Shown: one piece after another, positions 1 through 7,119 of the stretch | How positions within the stretch are numbered: position 1 is the stretch's first letter | Layout of the letters: each line of letters opens with the position of its first letter | NCBI GenBank assembly: GCA_021826605.1 | Contig: JAKAZF010000047.1 | Location: forward strand, 1 to 10,178 | Source of the DNA: Planctomycetota bacterium | GTDB lineage: Bacteria > Planctomycetota > Phycisphaerae > WQYP01 | DNA length: 10,178 nucleotides | Reading direction: 5' to 3' | Position numbers and translations under genes: made by a program | Notes under the pieces: generated by a model | What the model saw: only the letters and a program-made list of their open reading frames with translations | What the model was told of the DNA's origin: nothing | Database searches by the model: none

Positions 1-1
1 C

Positions 2-763
2 GGCATATCCGACCGGGCCGGCAAACTGGGCCATAAACTGTTAATTGAACAAGCCAAACCGCAATACATCAAAGAAGGCAAACATATAGAGCTGTATGAA
101 CGGCGGTTTGTGGACGGCTTATTATGCCTGGGATTTAATGAAAAGCACGCCTTTCTTTCCGACCTGCGGCAATATCCCATGATTCTGGTGGACAACCGCT
201 TTGGCGACGGCGTATTGGACTATGTGCATTGCGATTACCGCATGGGAGCCAAGCAAGCCATGAATTGCCTGCTGCAGCTCGGGCACCGAAACATCGGCAT
301 GATTTACGCCGCCCCGGAAAGCCCCACGGCCCGCGATGTCCTGGAGGTTTACACCACAGAACTGCGCCATGCCGGCATTGAGCCGAAAGAATCCTGGCTG
401 GCCGATGGATGTTTTACAGACGAAGGTGGTGCGGCGGCCGCAGAACTTTTAACCCATCGGGATAAGGACATCACCGCATTCTTGTGCGGCAATGATAAAA
501 TGGCTCTGGGCGCGATACGGTATCTTGTAGAGCACGGACATAAAGTGCCGCAGGATATTTCGGTGGTGGGCTTTGATGATATTCAACACCTGGCCTATGC
601 CAATCCCAGCTTAACCACGGTTCACCTGCCCCTTTATGAATTGGGCGTCGCAGCCTGCGAACGGCTGGTGAGCCGAATTCGCGGCAAAGTGGATCATGTG
701 GCTGATGTGCTGCCCACACATCTGGTGCTGCGCGAGTCCACCAGTATTGTTCGCACTCGCTAA
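2..763 (+). CDS. LacI/GalR-family transcriptional regulator, 5' truncated by window start
   Basis: Sugar-responsive DNA-binding repressor; only the effector-binding (periplasmic-binding-protein-like) part is present. The frame is open from position 2, giving 253 visible residues. The GTG at 110 is an internal Val codon (in RRFVDGLLC), not a start. LacI-family landmarks in order are VDGLL (about residues 37-41), a D-R-A-like stretch (YRMGAKQAM), LGHRNIGMI, the CGND segment (GNDKMALGA), the GFDDI motif near the C-terminus, and a final LVLRES segment. A full member is about 330-350 residues, so the N-terminal helix-turn-helix and the first part of the core lie outside the window. The next gene, 75 bp downstream on the same strand, is an exported GH13 enzyme, so control of alpha-glucan use is a reasonable inference. 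The effector cannot be read from the sequence. Family assignment is secure; the regulatory target is not. Confidence 0.93.
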   Translation, partial: GISDRAGKLGHKLLIEQAKPQYIKEGKHIELYERRFVDGLLCLGFNEKHAFLSDLRQYPMILVDNRFGDGVLDYVHCDYRMGAKQAMNCLLQLGHRNIGMIYAAPESPTARDVLEVYTTELRHAGIEPKESWLADGCFTDEGGAAAAELLTHRDKDITAFLCGNDKMALGAIRYLVEHGHKVPQDISVVGFDDIQHLAYANPSLTTVHLPLYELGVAACERLVSRIRGKVDHVADVLPTHLVLRESTSIVRTR

Positions 764-796
764 AGCTTTCCCGGCCCGGCCGCGATGGCGGGAGGC

Positions 797-809
797 CTTC
801 GCCGCGAAG
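797..809. promoter_or_regulatory. 13-bp perfect palindrome, candidate operator between regulator and GH13 gene
   Basis: CTTCGCCGCGAAG is a perfect 6+1+6 inverted repeat in the 75-bp gap between the LacI-type regulator and the GH13 gene. It ends four bases before a -10-like TATTAT (813-818) that lies about 20 bp from the ATG at 839. No convincing -35 box is present at the expected distance. Position and symmetry fit a LacI-family operator, but a GC-rich hairpin in a read-through transcript is equally possible. There is no T-run, so it is not an obvious terminator. Confidence 0.35.
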
Positions 810-838
810 TGTTATTATGGCATGATCAGGAATGACCC

Positions 839-3394
839 ATGACTTTTCGACGTGTTTGCTCCGCTATTTATACCGCCTGTAAAAAAACTGCCATTCTTAC
901 CGCAGCCTCGGTAGGAATATTAACAGTCTCTGGGGCCGCACGCGCGGCAAATGCTTCTGCATCGCCCGAGAAGCTGGCGGTCATACCCGCGAAACTCCGG
1001 CATGTTTTTACCTATCAAGCCCCCGCCGGCATGCACGTGCGCAGCGTCAATGTGGCGGGAGATTTCAATAATTGGTCTACCACCGCCACTCCTATGCGGC
1101 AAAGTGCCGACGGGCGTTGGGCTATCAGCGTGGTATTGTCTCCGGGCCTTCATGCCTACAAATTTGTGCTTAATGGCAACCACTGGGTCAACGATCCGGC
1201 GGCAAATCCCCGGCTCAATATCAGCGATGGACAGGGCGGGGCAAATTCACAAGTGCGCATTGCCTCTCCCTGGCAAATGATGCCCGCACCGCAGGCTGAT
1301 CACATCAGCCCGGCGGCCATTTCATTTAATCCTCAAAACATGAATCAGATGGATGTGGTTTCACGGCAGTATCTACGCCTCGAATTCACAGCGCAAAGCG
1401 GCACACTTTCTAAAGCGGTTGTGGATGTTCTCCATCCGGGCACCAAGGTAAAAGTGTATCCGCTGCGGAAAGACTTTAACCACCTTGGCAGTTGTACCTG
1501 GGGGACCATACTTCATGTTCGAACGGCATCAATTCACTATTACTTCACACTTACGCACGGGTCTGCCACGAGATATGTCGCTGACGGATATGTGTACCAT
1601 TCCGCCCAGGCTGCCGAACAGCACGCCTACCAGACAACGATGAGATCGGTAGTTATCACACCCGGCTGGGCCAGGCGGGCAGTCTGGTACGAGATATTTC
1701 CCGAACGCTTTCGTAACGGGAACAAAGCCAATGATCCGTCACCGCATATTCCCTGGCGCTGGCCATGGACCAAGCCGTACCGCCCCGCCGGTGAACATGG
1801 CAACTTTTATAGTTATGTATATAACCGCTTCTATGGAGGTGATATACAGGGCATTCAGGATGAACTTCCTTATTTGCGCCGCCTGGGGGTTAACAGCCTG
1901 TACCTCACCCCGGTATTTGAATCACCCAGCATTCATAAATATGATCCCTCCAGCTTTATCCATGTTGATGATGGGTTCGGGGTTAAAGGATCTCTGGAAA
2001 AATTGCATGGGGAAAACCCGCTGAATCCCGCCACGTGGCAATGGTCAGCCTCAGATAAAGTATTTTTGCGCTTTATAAAAGCGGCCCACCGACAAGGCTT
2101 TAAGGTGATTATCGATATTCCGTTCGGTCATTGCGGAAAGAATTTCGGCCCCTTCCAGAACGTCTTAAAATACGGGCGCAAATCGCCCTACGCCAACTGG
2201 TTTCAGATTATTAGTTGGGGGCCGCCGGTGAAATACAAGGCGTGGGATGGCGTAAATGGCTCCATGCCGATGTTTGCCCTTAGCAAACGCCATGGGTTAG
2301 CCAAAGGGGTTCGCAATTATATGTTTGCCGCCACGAAACGGTGGCTGGCCCCGGATGGAATTGCCGCCAACGGAGTAGATGGAATCAGACTTGATACCGC
2401 CCCGGATGTCCCGCACGCGTATTGGATCGCCTGGCGGAAACTGGTGAAAAGCATTAATCCCAGGGCAATTATCATTGGAGAAGTCTGGCCGCCGGCACAA
2501 GCGTGGTTGAATAAAGGCAATCAGTTTGATGCCGTGATGAATTATCCATTTGCCACGATTGCCACCAATTATTTCGCCAACAAACGTGGGCAAAATCTGC
2601 CGGGCATTGGCCCCCGGCTCTTTGGCAACAGATTGATGCAGTTGCTGGACTATTACCCCTTTCAGGTAGACCTTGATCAGATGAATATTATGGATAGTCA
2701 GGACACGGACCGATTCGTTTCCCGATTTATGAATCCGCTGCTGGATTTTGGTGCCAATGATCGGTTACAAACCAATCCACATTACAACGCCGGCGAGCCG
2801 ACTTCAGAAATCTACCGCCGGCTGGAGCAAACCGCAGGCTTTCAAATGAGTTTTGTCGGTGCGCCGTGCATCTGGTACGGCGATGAAGTTGGCATGTGGG
2901 GTGCCAGCGATCCGGCGGATCGTCTGCCGATGGTTTGGAAAAATCTAGAACCCTATGACGCACCGGATGTACGGGTGCATGAACGGGTACTGCAATTTTA
3001 TCGGCAGGCCATTGCAATGCGGCGGCAACTCAAAGCGCTGCAACTCGGCTTTTATGGCCAGTTATTGGCCTGTCCGCGGCGAAACATTTTTGCTTTCTAT
3101 CGCAGTTTGGGGAAACAGAATGTTTATGTCATCGTCAACCGCAGTGCGGCGGGGCATACCATTCGGTTACCGATTTTTAATTCTGACCGCGGACATCATC
3201 TCTTAAATTATTTGAACCCGCAGCAAATGCGGCTGGTTTATCCGCCAGCAGCCGATGGAAAAGGGCGTCCCGTTTTAATGAAGCACAATGCAGGTTATGC
3301 AGTAATCGGCAAGGCACTGACCTTGCATCTGCGGCCCTGGAGCACAGCCGTGCTGGCCCGCTACGTGCCGGGAAATATTAACTCGCCGTGGTAA
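839..3394 (+). CDS. Secreted GH13 alpha-amylase / neopullulanase-like enzyme with two N-terminal beta domains
   Basis: 851-residue exported alpha-glucan hydrolase, probably acting on maltodextrin, pullulan or cyclodextrin-like substrates in the periplasm or outside. The ATG at 839 has an AGGA Shine-Dalgarno (828-831) with a 7-nt spacer. Residues 1-36 form a signal peptide ending in an AxA site (ARA, about 34-36). Residues about 56-142 are an early-set/CBM48-like domain (VAGDFNNW, AYKFVLNG). Residues about 160-265 look like a second Ig-like, CBM34-type domain. The GH13 barrel starts near 280 with a neopullulanase-like AVWYEIFPERF. Conserved regions: region I D426-H431 (DIPFGH), region V MP at 476-477, region II GIRLD with nucleophile D519, region III GEVW with acid/base E548, region IV SQD with transition-state Asp D622. 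A C-terminal beta domain follows (about 740-845). Oddities: region IV has Gln621 where His is normal, and region I has Gly430 where Asn is usual. All three catalytic carboxylates are intact, so it is probably active. Exact specificity is unresolved. Confidence 0.93.
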   Translation: MTFRRVCSAIYTACKKTAILTAASVGILTVSGAARAANASASPEKLAVIPAKLRHVFTYQAPAGMHVRSVNVAGDFNNWSTTATPMRQSADGRWAISVVLSPGLHAYKFVLNGNHWVNDPAANPRLNISDGQGGANSQVRIASPWQMMPAPQADHISPAAISFNPQNMNQMDVVSRQYLRLEFTAQSGTLSKAVVDVLHPGTKVKVYPLRKDFNHLGSCTWGTILHVRTASIHYYFTLTHGSATRYVADGYVYHSAQAAEQHAYQTTMRSVVITPGWARRAVWYEIFPERFRNGNKANDPSPHIPWRWPWTKPYRPAGEHGNFYSYVYNRFYGGDIQGIQDELPYLRRLGVNSLYLTPVFESPSIHKYDPSSFIHVDDGFGVKGSLEKLHGENPLNPATWQWSASDKVFLRFIKAAHRQGFKVIIDIPFGHCGKNFGPFQNVLKYGRKSPYANWFQIISWGPPVKYKAWDGVNGSMPMFALSKRHGLAKGVRNYMFAATKRWLAPDGIAANGVDGIRLDTAPDVPHAYWIAWRKLVKSINPRAIIIGEVWPPAQAWLNKGNQFDAVMNYPFATIATNYFANKRGQNLPGIGPRLFGNRLMQLLDYYPFQVDLDQMNIMDSQDTDRFVSRFMNPLLDFGANDRLQTNPHYNAGEPTSEIYRRLEQTAGFQMSFVGAPCIWYGDEVGMWGASDPADRLPMVWKNLEPYDAPDVRVHERVLQFYRQAIAMRRQLKALQLGFYGQLLACPRRNIFAFYRSLGKQNVYVIVNRSAAGHTIRLPIFNSDRGHHLLNYLNPQQMRLVYPPAADGKGRPVLMKHNAGYAVIGKALTLHLRPWSTAVLARYVPGNINSPW

Positions 3395-3513
3395 AGTGAA
3401 GCGTACCGCGCAGCGACAAGCCCCCCCCGCAGTGTACCCGCACTGAAATCGCTGGCCGATCGTCGCTTATCCGTTATACTTTCAGTCAAGAACGGAGTTT
3501 CGGCCGGGCCACG

Positions 3514-3538
3514 CCGCTGGTTGCCAACTTGGCAGCGG
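3514..3538. promoter_or_regulatory. Palindrome / stem-loop overlapping the candidate -35 box
   Basis: Positions 3522-3534 read TGCCAACTTGGCA, a perfect 6+1+6 palindrome. Flanking bases CCGCTG (3514-3519) and CAGCGG (3533-3538) are also complementary, so an alternative RNA hairpin is possible with CCGCTG/CAGCGG as the outer stem. The right half of the palindrome contains TTGGCA, the proposed -35 box, so a bound protein would block polymerase. This is a candidate operator; no regulator gene lies next to it. Confidence 0.4.
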
Positions 3539-3556
3539 AGCCACCGGACATAGTAT
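3529..3556 (+). promoter_or_regulatory. Candidate sigma70-type promoter for the ATPase/DUF4276 operon
   Basis: TTGGCA (3529-3534, five of six to TTGACA) is separated by 16 bp from TAGTAT (3551-3556, four of six to TATAAT). Transcription would start near 3563, giving a leader of about 100 nt before the ATG at 3662. Both boxes touch inverted repeats. Prediction by eye only, and sigma70 consensus use in this organism is assumed. Confidence 0.4.
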
Positions 3557-3571
3557 TTACTGCGGGTAAAT
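3555..3571. repeat. Inverted repeat ATTTAC-N5-GTAAAT beside the candidate -10 box
   Basis: Perfect 6-bp arms (3555-3560 and 3566-3571) around a 5-base centre TGCGG. It overlaps the end of the proposed -10 box and covers the expected transcription start, a classic repressor position. As RNA the stem would be AT-rich and weak, so a DNA-binding site is the more natural reading. Confidence 0.4.
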
Positions 3572-3661
3572 CAATCCGTCATTGCTTAAAAGCCCCTTCG
3601 ATGTGGATGGGCCAACGACATGGGATCCCGCAAAGGCCAGCGGGGAAATGGAGGCGGCAAT

Positions 3662-4777
3662 ATGCACGCACGCCCAAAACTTGCTAAACTCACTATTGAA
3701 GGCTTCAAAAGCATAAAAGCATTACGTGGCTTCACGCCGGGACCATTGACCCTGCTGATCGGAGCCAATGGGGCCGGAAAGAGTAATTTTATTTCGTTTT
3801 TTCGGCTACTTAGTCACATCATGTCAGGTAACTTGCAGGGCCACCTCACGCAAACCGGCAAGGCCCACTCCTGGCTTCACGACGGCCCCGCCGTTACGCC
3901 CGAAATTTGCGCCGCATTCGAGATTCAGACCGGGAAGGGAATTAACGAATACGAATTTGGCTTGGACTATGCGGCGACCGATCGTCTCTATTTCCAGCAT
4001 GAGCGATTCCGCTACCTTCCGCTGGGGGTCGTCCCAGGGGCGCGTGTGTCGCTGGGACAAGGGCACGAAGAGTCGCTGTTAATATCTCGGGCGGCAAAAA
4101 AGGAACTGACACCGGCAGCCATCTACGCCATGTTGCAAAAGTTTGTGGTATTTCAATTTCACAACACGTCCTTTACGTCCCGAATGCGCCAGGCGTGGAG
4201 CATGGACGATGCGCGATGGCTTAAGGAAGATGCGGGAAATCTGGCGGCTGTTCTACACCGGCTCAAAGAGAACGCCGACACGGCGGCGTACTACCAACGC
4301 ATTGTCGATACGCTGCGTCAAAGCCTACCATTTTTTGATGATTTTCAACTGGAGCCGGAAGACGGAAATGTCCTTCTGTCCTGGCGGGAACGCGGCACAG
4401 ATTGCATTTTCAGCGCCCACCAGGCCTCCGATGGAATGCTGCGATTCATGGCTCTGGTGACTCTGCTCTTACAACCTGCGGACGCTCTGCCGGATCTGCT
4501 GATTCTTGATGAGCCGGAACTCGGTTTGCATCCGCATGCTATTACGACCATAGCGGGGTTAATCAAATCGGCATCGCAGAGCATCCAGGTAATCGTTGCG
4601 ACGCAATCGGCGATGCTGTTGGACGCCTTTGAGCCGCGAGATGTTGTGGTCGTAGAACGACACGCACGAGAATCGACGTTCCACCGCTTAGAGCCGGCGG
4701 AACTTCAATCGTGGCTGGAGCGCTATAGCCTTGGCGAACTATGGGACAAAAATGTGCTTGGCGGGAGACCCGCATGA
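3662..4777 (+). CDS. AAA family ATPase (OLD/ABC-like, AAA_21 type), first gene of a pair with DUF4276
   Basis: 371-residue SMC/OLD-like ATPase, predicted cytosolic. The start is placed at ATG 3662 because GGAGG (3650-3654) sits 7 nt upstream and the protein then opens directly with the first beta strand (KLAKLTIEGFKSIKAL). An in-frame ATG at 3620 would add 14 Gly/Arg-rich residues and has no good ribosome site. Motifs: Walker A GANGAGKSN (34-42); a family-typical FQFHNTS segment (about 164-170); ABC-like signature SDG (256-258); Walker B LLILDEPELGLHP with D283/E284; switch region VATQS (312-316), with Gln where many relatives have His; and C-terminal LGELWDKNVLGGRP, typical by recollection of ATPases paired with DUF4276. 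There is no fused nuclease or Toprim domain. Its stop overlaps the next gene by 4 bp (ATGA), so the two are translationally coupled. By analogy with PARIS and OLD systems it may sense a trigger and control the partner. ATPase family is secure; biological role is inferred. Confidence 0.92.
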   Translation: MHARPKLAKLTIEGFKSIKALRGFTPGPLTLLIGANGAGKSNFISFFRLLSHIMSGNLQGHLTQTGKAHSWLHDGPAVTPEICAAFEIQTGKGINEYEFGLDYAATDRLYFQHERFRYLPLGVVPGARVSLGQGHEESLLISRAAKKELTPAAIYAMLQKFVVFQFHNTSFTSRMRQAWSMDDARWLKEDAGNLAAVLHRLKENADTAAYYQRIVDTLRQSLPFFDDFQLEPEDGNVLLSWRERGTDCIFSAHQASDGMLRFMALVTLLLQPADALPDLLILDEPELGLHPHAITTIAGLIKSASQSIQVIVATQSAMLLDAFEPRDVVVVERHARESTFHRLEPAELQSWLERYSLGELWDKNVLGGRPA

Positions 4778-5469
4778 TCCGACTTTTTGTGGTTGTTGAG
4801 GGCGACACGGAAGAGCGCTTCGTCAGCGAACTGCTTGCCCCGCATCTGGCTGGCCACGAGATATCGGCCGCGGCCAGCAAGGTGGTAACACTTAGACGGC
4901 GGGGAAATGCTGCGGCCCAAGGGGGTGGCAGACGGTACGGCCATTGGAAAGACGATCTTAGTTCATGGATACGCTCACAGGGGCACCTGCCAAACGTGTG
5001 GTTCACCACAATGCTGGATTATTACGGACTGGCCTTCTTTGTCGATGGTTTTCCCGGCTATCGGGAAACGCCAGGCCAACGCGATGCCAGTGATCGTGTC
5101 GCACAATTGGAATCGGCTTGGGCCAGGGACATTAACTTCCCACGTTTTATTCCCTACCTGCAGCTCCATGAGTTTGAAGCCTTATTACTTGTGAACTGCG
5201 GGGTATTCAAAGAGATTTTCATTGAACATCAAGGTGCAGTCGACCAATTATTGGCGGAGGTACGCGCCACCAAGAAAACGCCGGAGGAAATTAACGACGG
5301 AAAGACCACCGCACCATCAAAGCGAATAATGAAACATATACCGGGATATTCGGCTCGCAAGGCCACGGCAGGATCGTTGGCGGCGTTGAAGATAGGCTTA
5401 CCGGCACTGCGCAAGGCATGTCCCCATTTTAACGACTGGCTTTACCGCCTTGAGTCGCTGAAAGTATAA
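4774..5469 (+). CDS. DUF4276 family protein, Toprim-like partner of the upstream ATPase
   Basis: 231-residue predicted cytosolic protein of the DUF4276 family, assigned from recognisable family motifs. The start ATG 4774 overlaps the ATPase stop (ATGA) and follows GGGAG (4763-4767) by 6 nt. The longer start at 4741 would lie deep in the ATPase gene and add 11 residues before the first strand. Conserved features: N-terminal strand plus acidic motif FVVVEGDTEERF (E9, D11, E13, E14), matching the position of the Toprim catalytic Glu; TTMLDYYGL with D82; LHEFEALLL (131-139); and a late SKRIMKHIPGYSARK block (182-196), probably a basic nucleic-acid-facing element. This acidic layout suggests a metal-dependent Toprim-type nuclease, as in OLD proteins and the DUF4435 partner AriB of PARIS. 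Catalysis is inferred. No signal peptide or membrane segment. Function in the cell is unknown; an effector in an anti-phage or DNA-maintenance pair is the leading guess. Confidence 0.88.
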   Translation: MIRLFVVVEGDTEERFVSELLAPHLAGHEISAAASKVVTLRRRGNAAAQGGGRRYGHWKDDLSSWIRSQGHLPNVWFTTMLDYYGLAFFVDGFPGYRETPGQRDASDRVAQLESAWARDINFPRFIPYLQLHEFEALLLVNCGVFKEIFIEHQGAVDQLLAEVRATKKTPEEINDGKTTAPSKRIMKHIPGYSARKATAGSLAALKIGLPALRKACPHFNDWLYRLESLKV

Positions 5470-5487
5470 CCCATCCTGACAAAGTTC

Positions 5488-5501
5488 AAGTTTAAAAACT
5501 T
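5488..5501. repeat. Short AT-rich inverted repeat after the DUF4276 gene
   Basis: AAGTTT-AA-AAACTT, with perfect 6-bp arms, lies 18 bp past the DUF4276 stop. It could mark the operon end, but the stem is AT-rich, the loop is only two bases and no clean T-run follows, so it is not a convincing intrinsic terminator. Confidence 0.25.
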
Positions 5502-5504
5502 CGT

Positions 5505-5533
5505 TTGCGTAATGGGATGCTGATTAGTACTAT
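5505..5533 (+). promoter_or_regulatory. Candidate promoter for the malic enzyme gene
   Basis: TTGCGT (5505-5510) and TACTAT (5528-5533) are spaced by exactly 17 bp in the 191-bp gap between the DUF4276 and malic enzyme genes. Matches to sigma70 consensus are three of six and four of six, so this is a modest prediction. It would give a leader of about 120 nt. Nothing else recognisable was seen in the gap. Confidence 0.3.
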
Positions 5534-5660
5534 CATTTTTCAGCGGGGCGCAGCGGCGGTGTGGATATAAACGTTCCGGCGAGGTTGGATGGGTGGCTTG
5601 GTGCGTGTGGCATTGAGTCGTGTACACAAATACTCTGATCTGACAGGGAGTCATAACACC

Positions 5661-7082
5661 ATGACAATTCAATCGGGACCGTCGGTAAATTACACGTTTA
5701 CCATGCGGTTGAGTTATCCCAACGGCATTGGCATGTTTTCGCGCATTACCCAGATCATCGGAAAATTTGGCGCTGATCTTGGGGCGGTGGATATTGTTTC
5801 CAGCGATTCCAAAACCATGACCCGCGATATTACTGTTCGAGCGCGGGGTCAGGAACATATCCAGCAGATTGTCACTGCAGTCCGCAAGATCAAAAAAGTC
5901 AAAGTCGTGCAGGTGTCTGATCGGGTGTTTCTCCTGCATCTGGGTGGGAAAATTGGCATTCAAAATAAGGTCCCTGTCACCACGCGCGACACGCTTTCCA
6001 TGGCCTATACGCCCGGAGTGGCCCGTGTTTCCATGGCCATTGCCGAGGATCATTCCAAAGCATGGCAATTGACCATCAAAGGAAATTCAGTGGCGGTGGT
6101 CAGTGACGGCACGGCCGTGCTGGGACTGGGAGACATTGGCCCGGAAGGTGCCATGCCGGTGATGGAAGGCAAGGCCATGCTTTTTAAGGAATTTGCGAAC
6201 ATCGACGCGTGGCCGCTGTGTCTGAATACCAAAAATACCGATGAAATTGTGCGCGTTGTCAGTGCCGTGGCCGTGAGTTTCGGCGGCATTAATCTTGAGG
6301 ACATCTCAGCCCCGCGCTGCTTTGAGATTGAAAATCGGTTGAAGGAAATTCTGGATATTCCCGTTTTTCATGATGATCAGCACGGTACCGCGGTGGTCGT
6401 ACTGGCGGCCCTGATCAACGCGCTACGACTCACCGGCCAGAAACTCCCGGAACTTAAAATTGTCATCGCCGGAGCCGGTGCAGCCGGTACCGCCATCGCG
6501 AAAATACTGCTGAATGCCGGTGCCGCAGATATTCTAGTGTGTGACCGGCAGGGCATTATTCATAAGGATCGTGCCGAAGGACTGAAGGATAATAAAATAT
6601 GGCTGGCGGAGCATACCAATGTGCATAACGTGCGCGGAACGCTGGAAGACGCCCTGAAAAATGCCAATGTGTTAATTGGCGTTTCCGGCCCTGGATTGCT
6701 GGGCGGCAAGGCCCTGCGCAAAATGGCAAAACATCCCTTTATTTTTGCGTTGGCTAATCCGATACCGGAAATAATGCCCGAGGAGGCGGGTGGAAAAGCA
6801 TTTATCATGGCCACCGGGCGCAGCGATTATCCGAATCAGATCAACAACGTTTTGGCGTTTCCGGGAATTTTTCGCGGGGCGTTAAATGTCCGAGCCAGAG
6901 AAATTAATGAAGAGATGAAACTCGCGGCGGCGCATGCCATAGCGGCCTGCATTTCACCTAAAGAACTTAACACAGAATACATTGTGCCCAGCGTTTTTAA
7001 CCGTGACGTAAGTGTGCGTGTCGCGGCGGCCGTGCAGAAAGCCGCCATCAAAACCGGGGCCGCCCGGCGCATAAAACCGTAG
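5661..7082 (+). CDS. NAD-type malic enzyme with N-terminal ACT domain
   Basis: 473-residue cytosolic malic enzyme: oxidative decarboxylation of malate to pyruvate and CO2, linking the TCA cycle to pyruvate. ATG 5661 is chosen because AGGGAG (5645-5650) lies 10 nt upstream and the ACT domain begins about nine residues in; ATG 5589 would add 24 residues without domain character. Residues about 9-88 form an ACT regulatory domain (RLSYPNGIGMFSRITQIIG), suggesting allosteric control by a small molecule. The catalytic core follows: AYTPGVA with Tyr116, SDGTAVLGLGDIGPEGAMP, EGKA with Lys171, metal ligands in LEDI (E213, D214) and FHDDQHGTA (D238). The Rossmann nucleotide motif is GAGAAG (271-276), with an acidic residue at the end of beta 2 (VCDRQG, D295), which favours NAD over NADP. 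NPIPEIMPEEA and TGRSDYPNQINN complete the family signature. There is no phosphotransacetylase-like tail. The gene is converging on the GH51 gene, 46 bp away. Confidence 0.95.
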   Translation: MTIQSGPSVNYTFTMRLSYPNGIGMFSRITQIIGKFGADLGAVDIVSSDSKTMTRDITVRARGQEHIQQIVTAVRKIKKVKVVQVSDRVFLLHLGGKIGIQNKVPVTTRDTLSMAYTPGVARVSMAIAEDHSKAWQLTIKGNSVAVVSDGTAVLGLGDIGPEGAMPVMEGKAMLFKEFANIDAWPLCLNTKNTDEIVRVVSAVAVSFGGINLEDISAPRCFEIENRLKEILDIPVFHDDQHGTAVVVLAALINALRLTGQKLPELKIVIAGAGAAGTAIAKILLNAGAADILVCDRQGIIHKDRAEGLKDNKIWLAEHTNVHNVRGTLEDALKNANVLIGVSGPGLLGGKALRKMAKHPFIFALANPIPEIMPEEAGGKAFIMATGRSDYPNQINNVLAFPGIFRGALNVRAREINEEMKLAAAHAIAACISPKELNTEYIVPSVFNRDVSVRVAAAVQKAAIKTGAARRIKP

Positions 7083-7119
7083 CTCCGTATGGATTTGCAT
7101 CGGCACCGCCCGATTCCAC

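Larger units (their letters stand above)
3395..3661. other. Intergenic region upstream of the ATPase/DUF4276 operon
   Basis: 267 bp with no supportable gene. It holds a C8 run (3421-3428), an isolated TATACT (3475-3480) lacking a recognisable -35, a GC-rich stem-loop/palindrome zone (3514-3538), a better promoter candidate (3529-3556) and an inverted repeat (3555-3571). No terminator with a T-run was found after the GH13 stop. The spacing and regulatory-looking content argue that the downstream pair is transcribed independently of the GH13 gene. Confidence 0.5.

Noticed and set aside
3421..3428. Run of eight C bases after the GH13 gene
   Set aside because: A homopolymer with no flanking repeat or hairpin; more likely ordinary slippage-prone sequence than a functional element.
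3475..3480. TATACT as the -10 box of the ATPase operon
   Set aside because: A good -10 hexamer, but the bases 16-18 bp upstream do not resemble a -35 box; the TTGGCA/TAGTAT pair at 3529-3556 is better supported.
3620..3661. Upstream ATG at 3620 as the start of the ATPase
   Set aside because: It adds a Gly/Arg-rich 14-residue stretch with no good Shine-Dalgarno, while the ATG at 3662 has GGAGG at a 7-nt spacing.
5442..6068. 208-codon open frame on the minus strand covering the start of the malic enzyme gene
   Set aside because: It lies opposite a well-supported conserved enzyme, has low-complexity His/Arg-rich content without recognisable domains, and no convincing ribosome site was identified.
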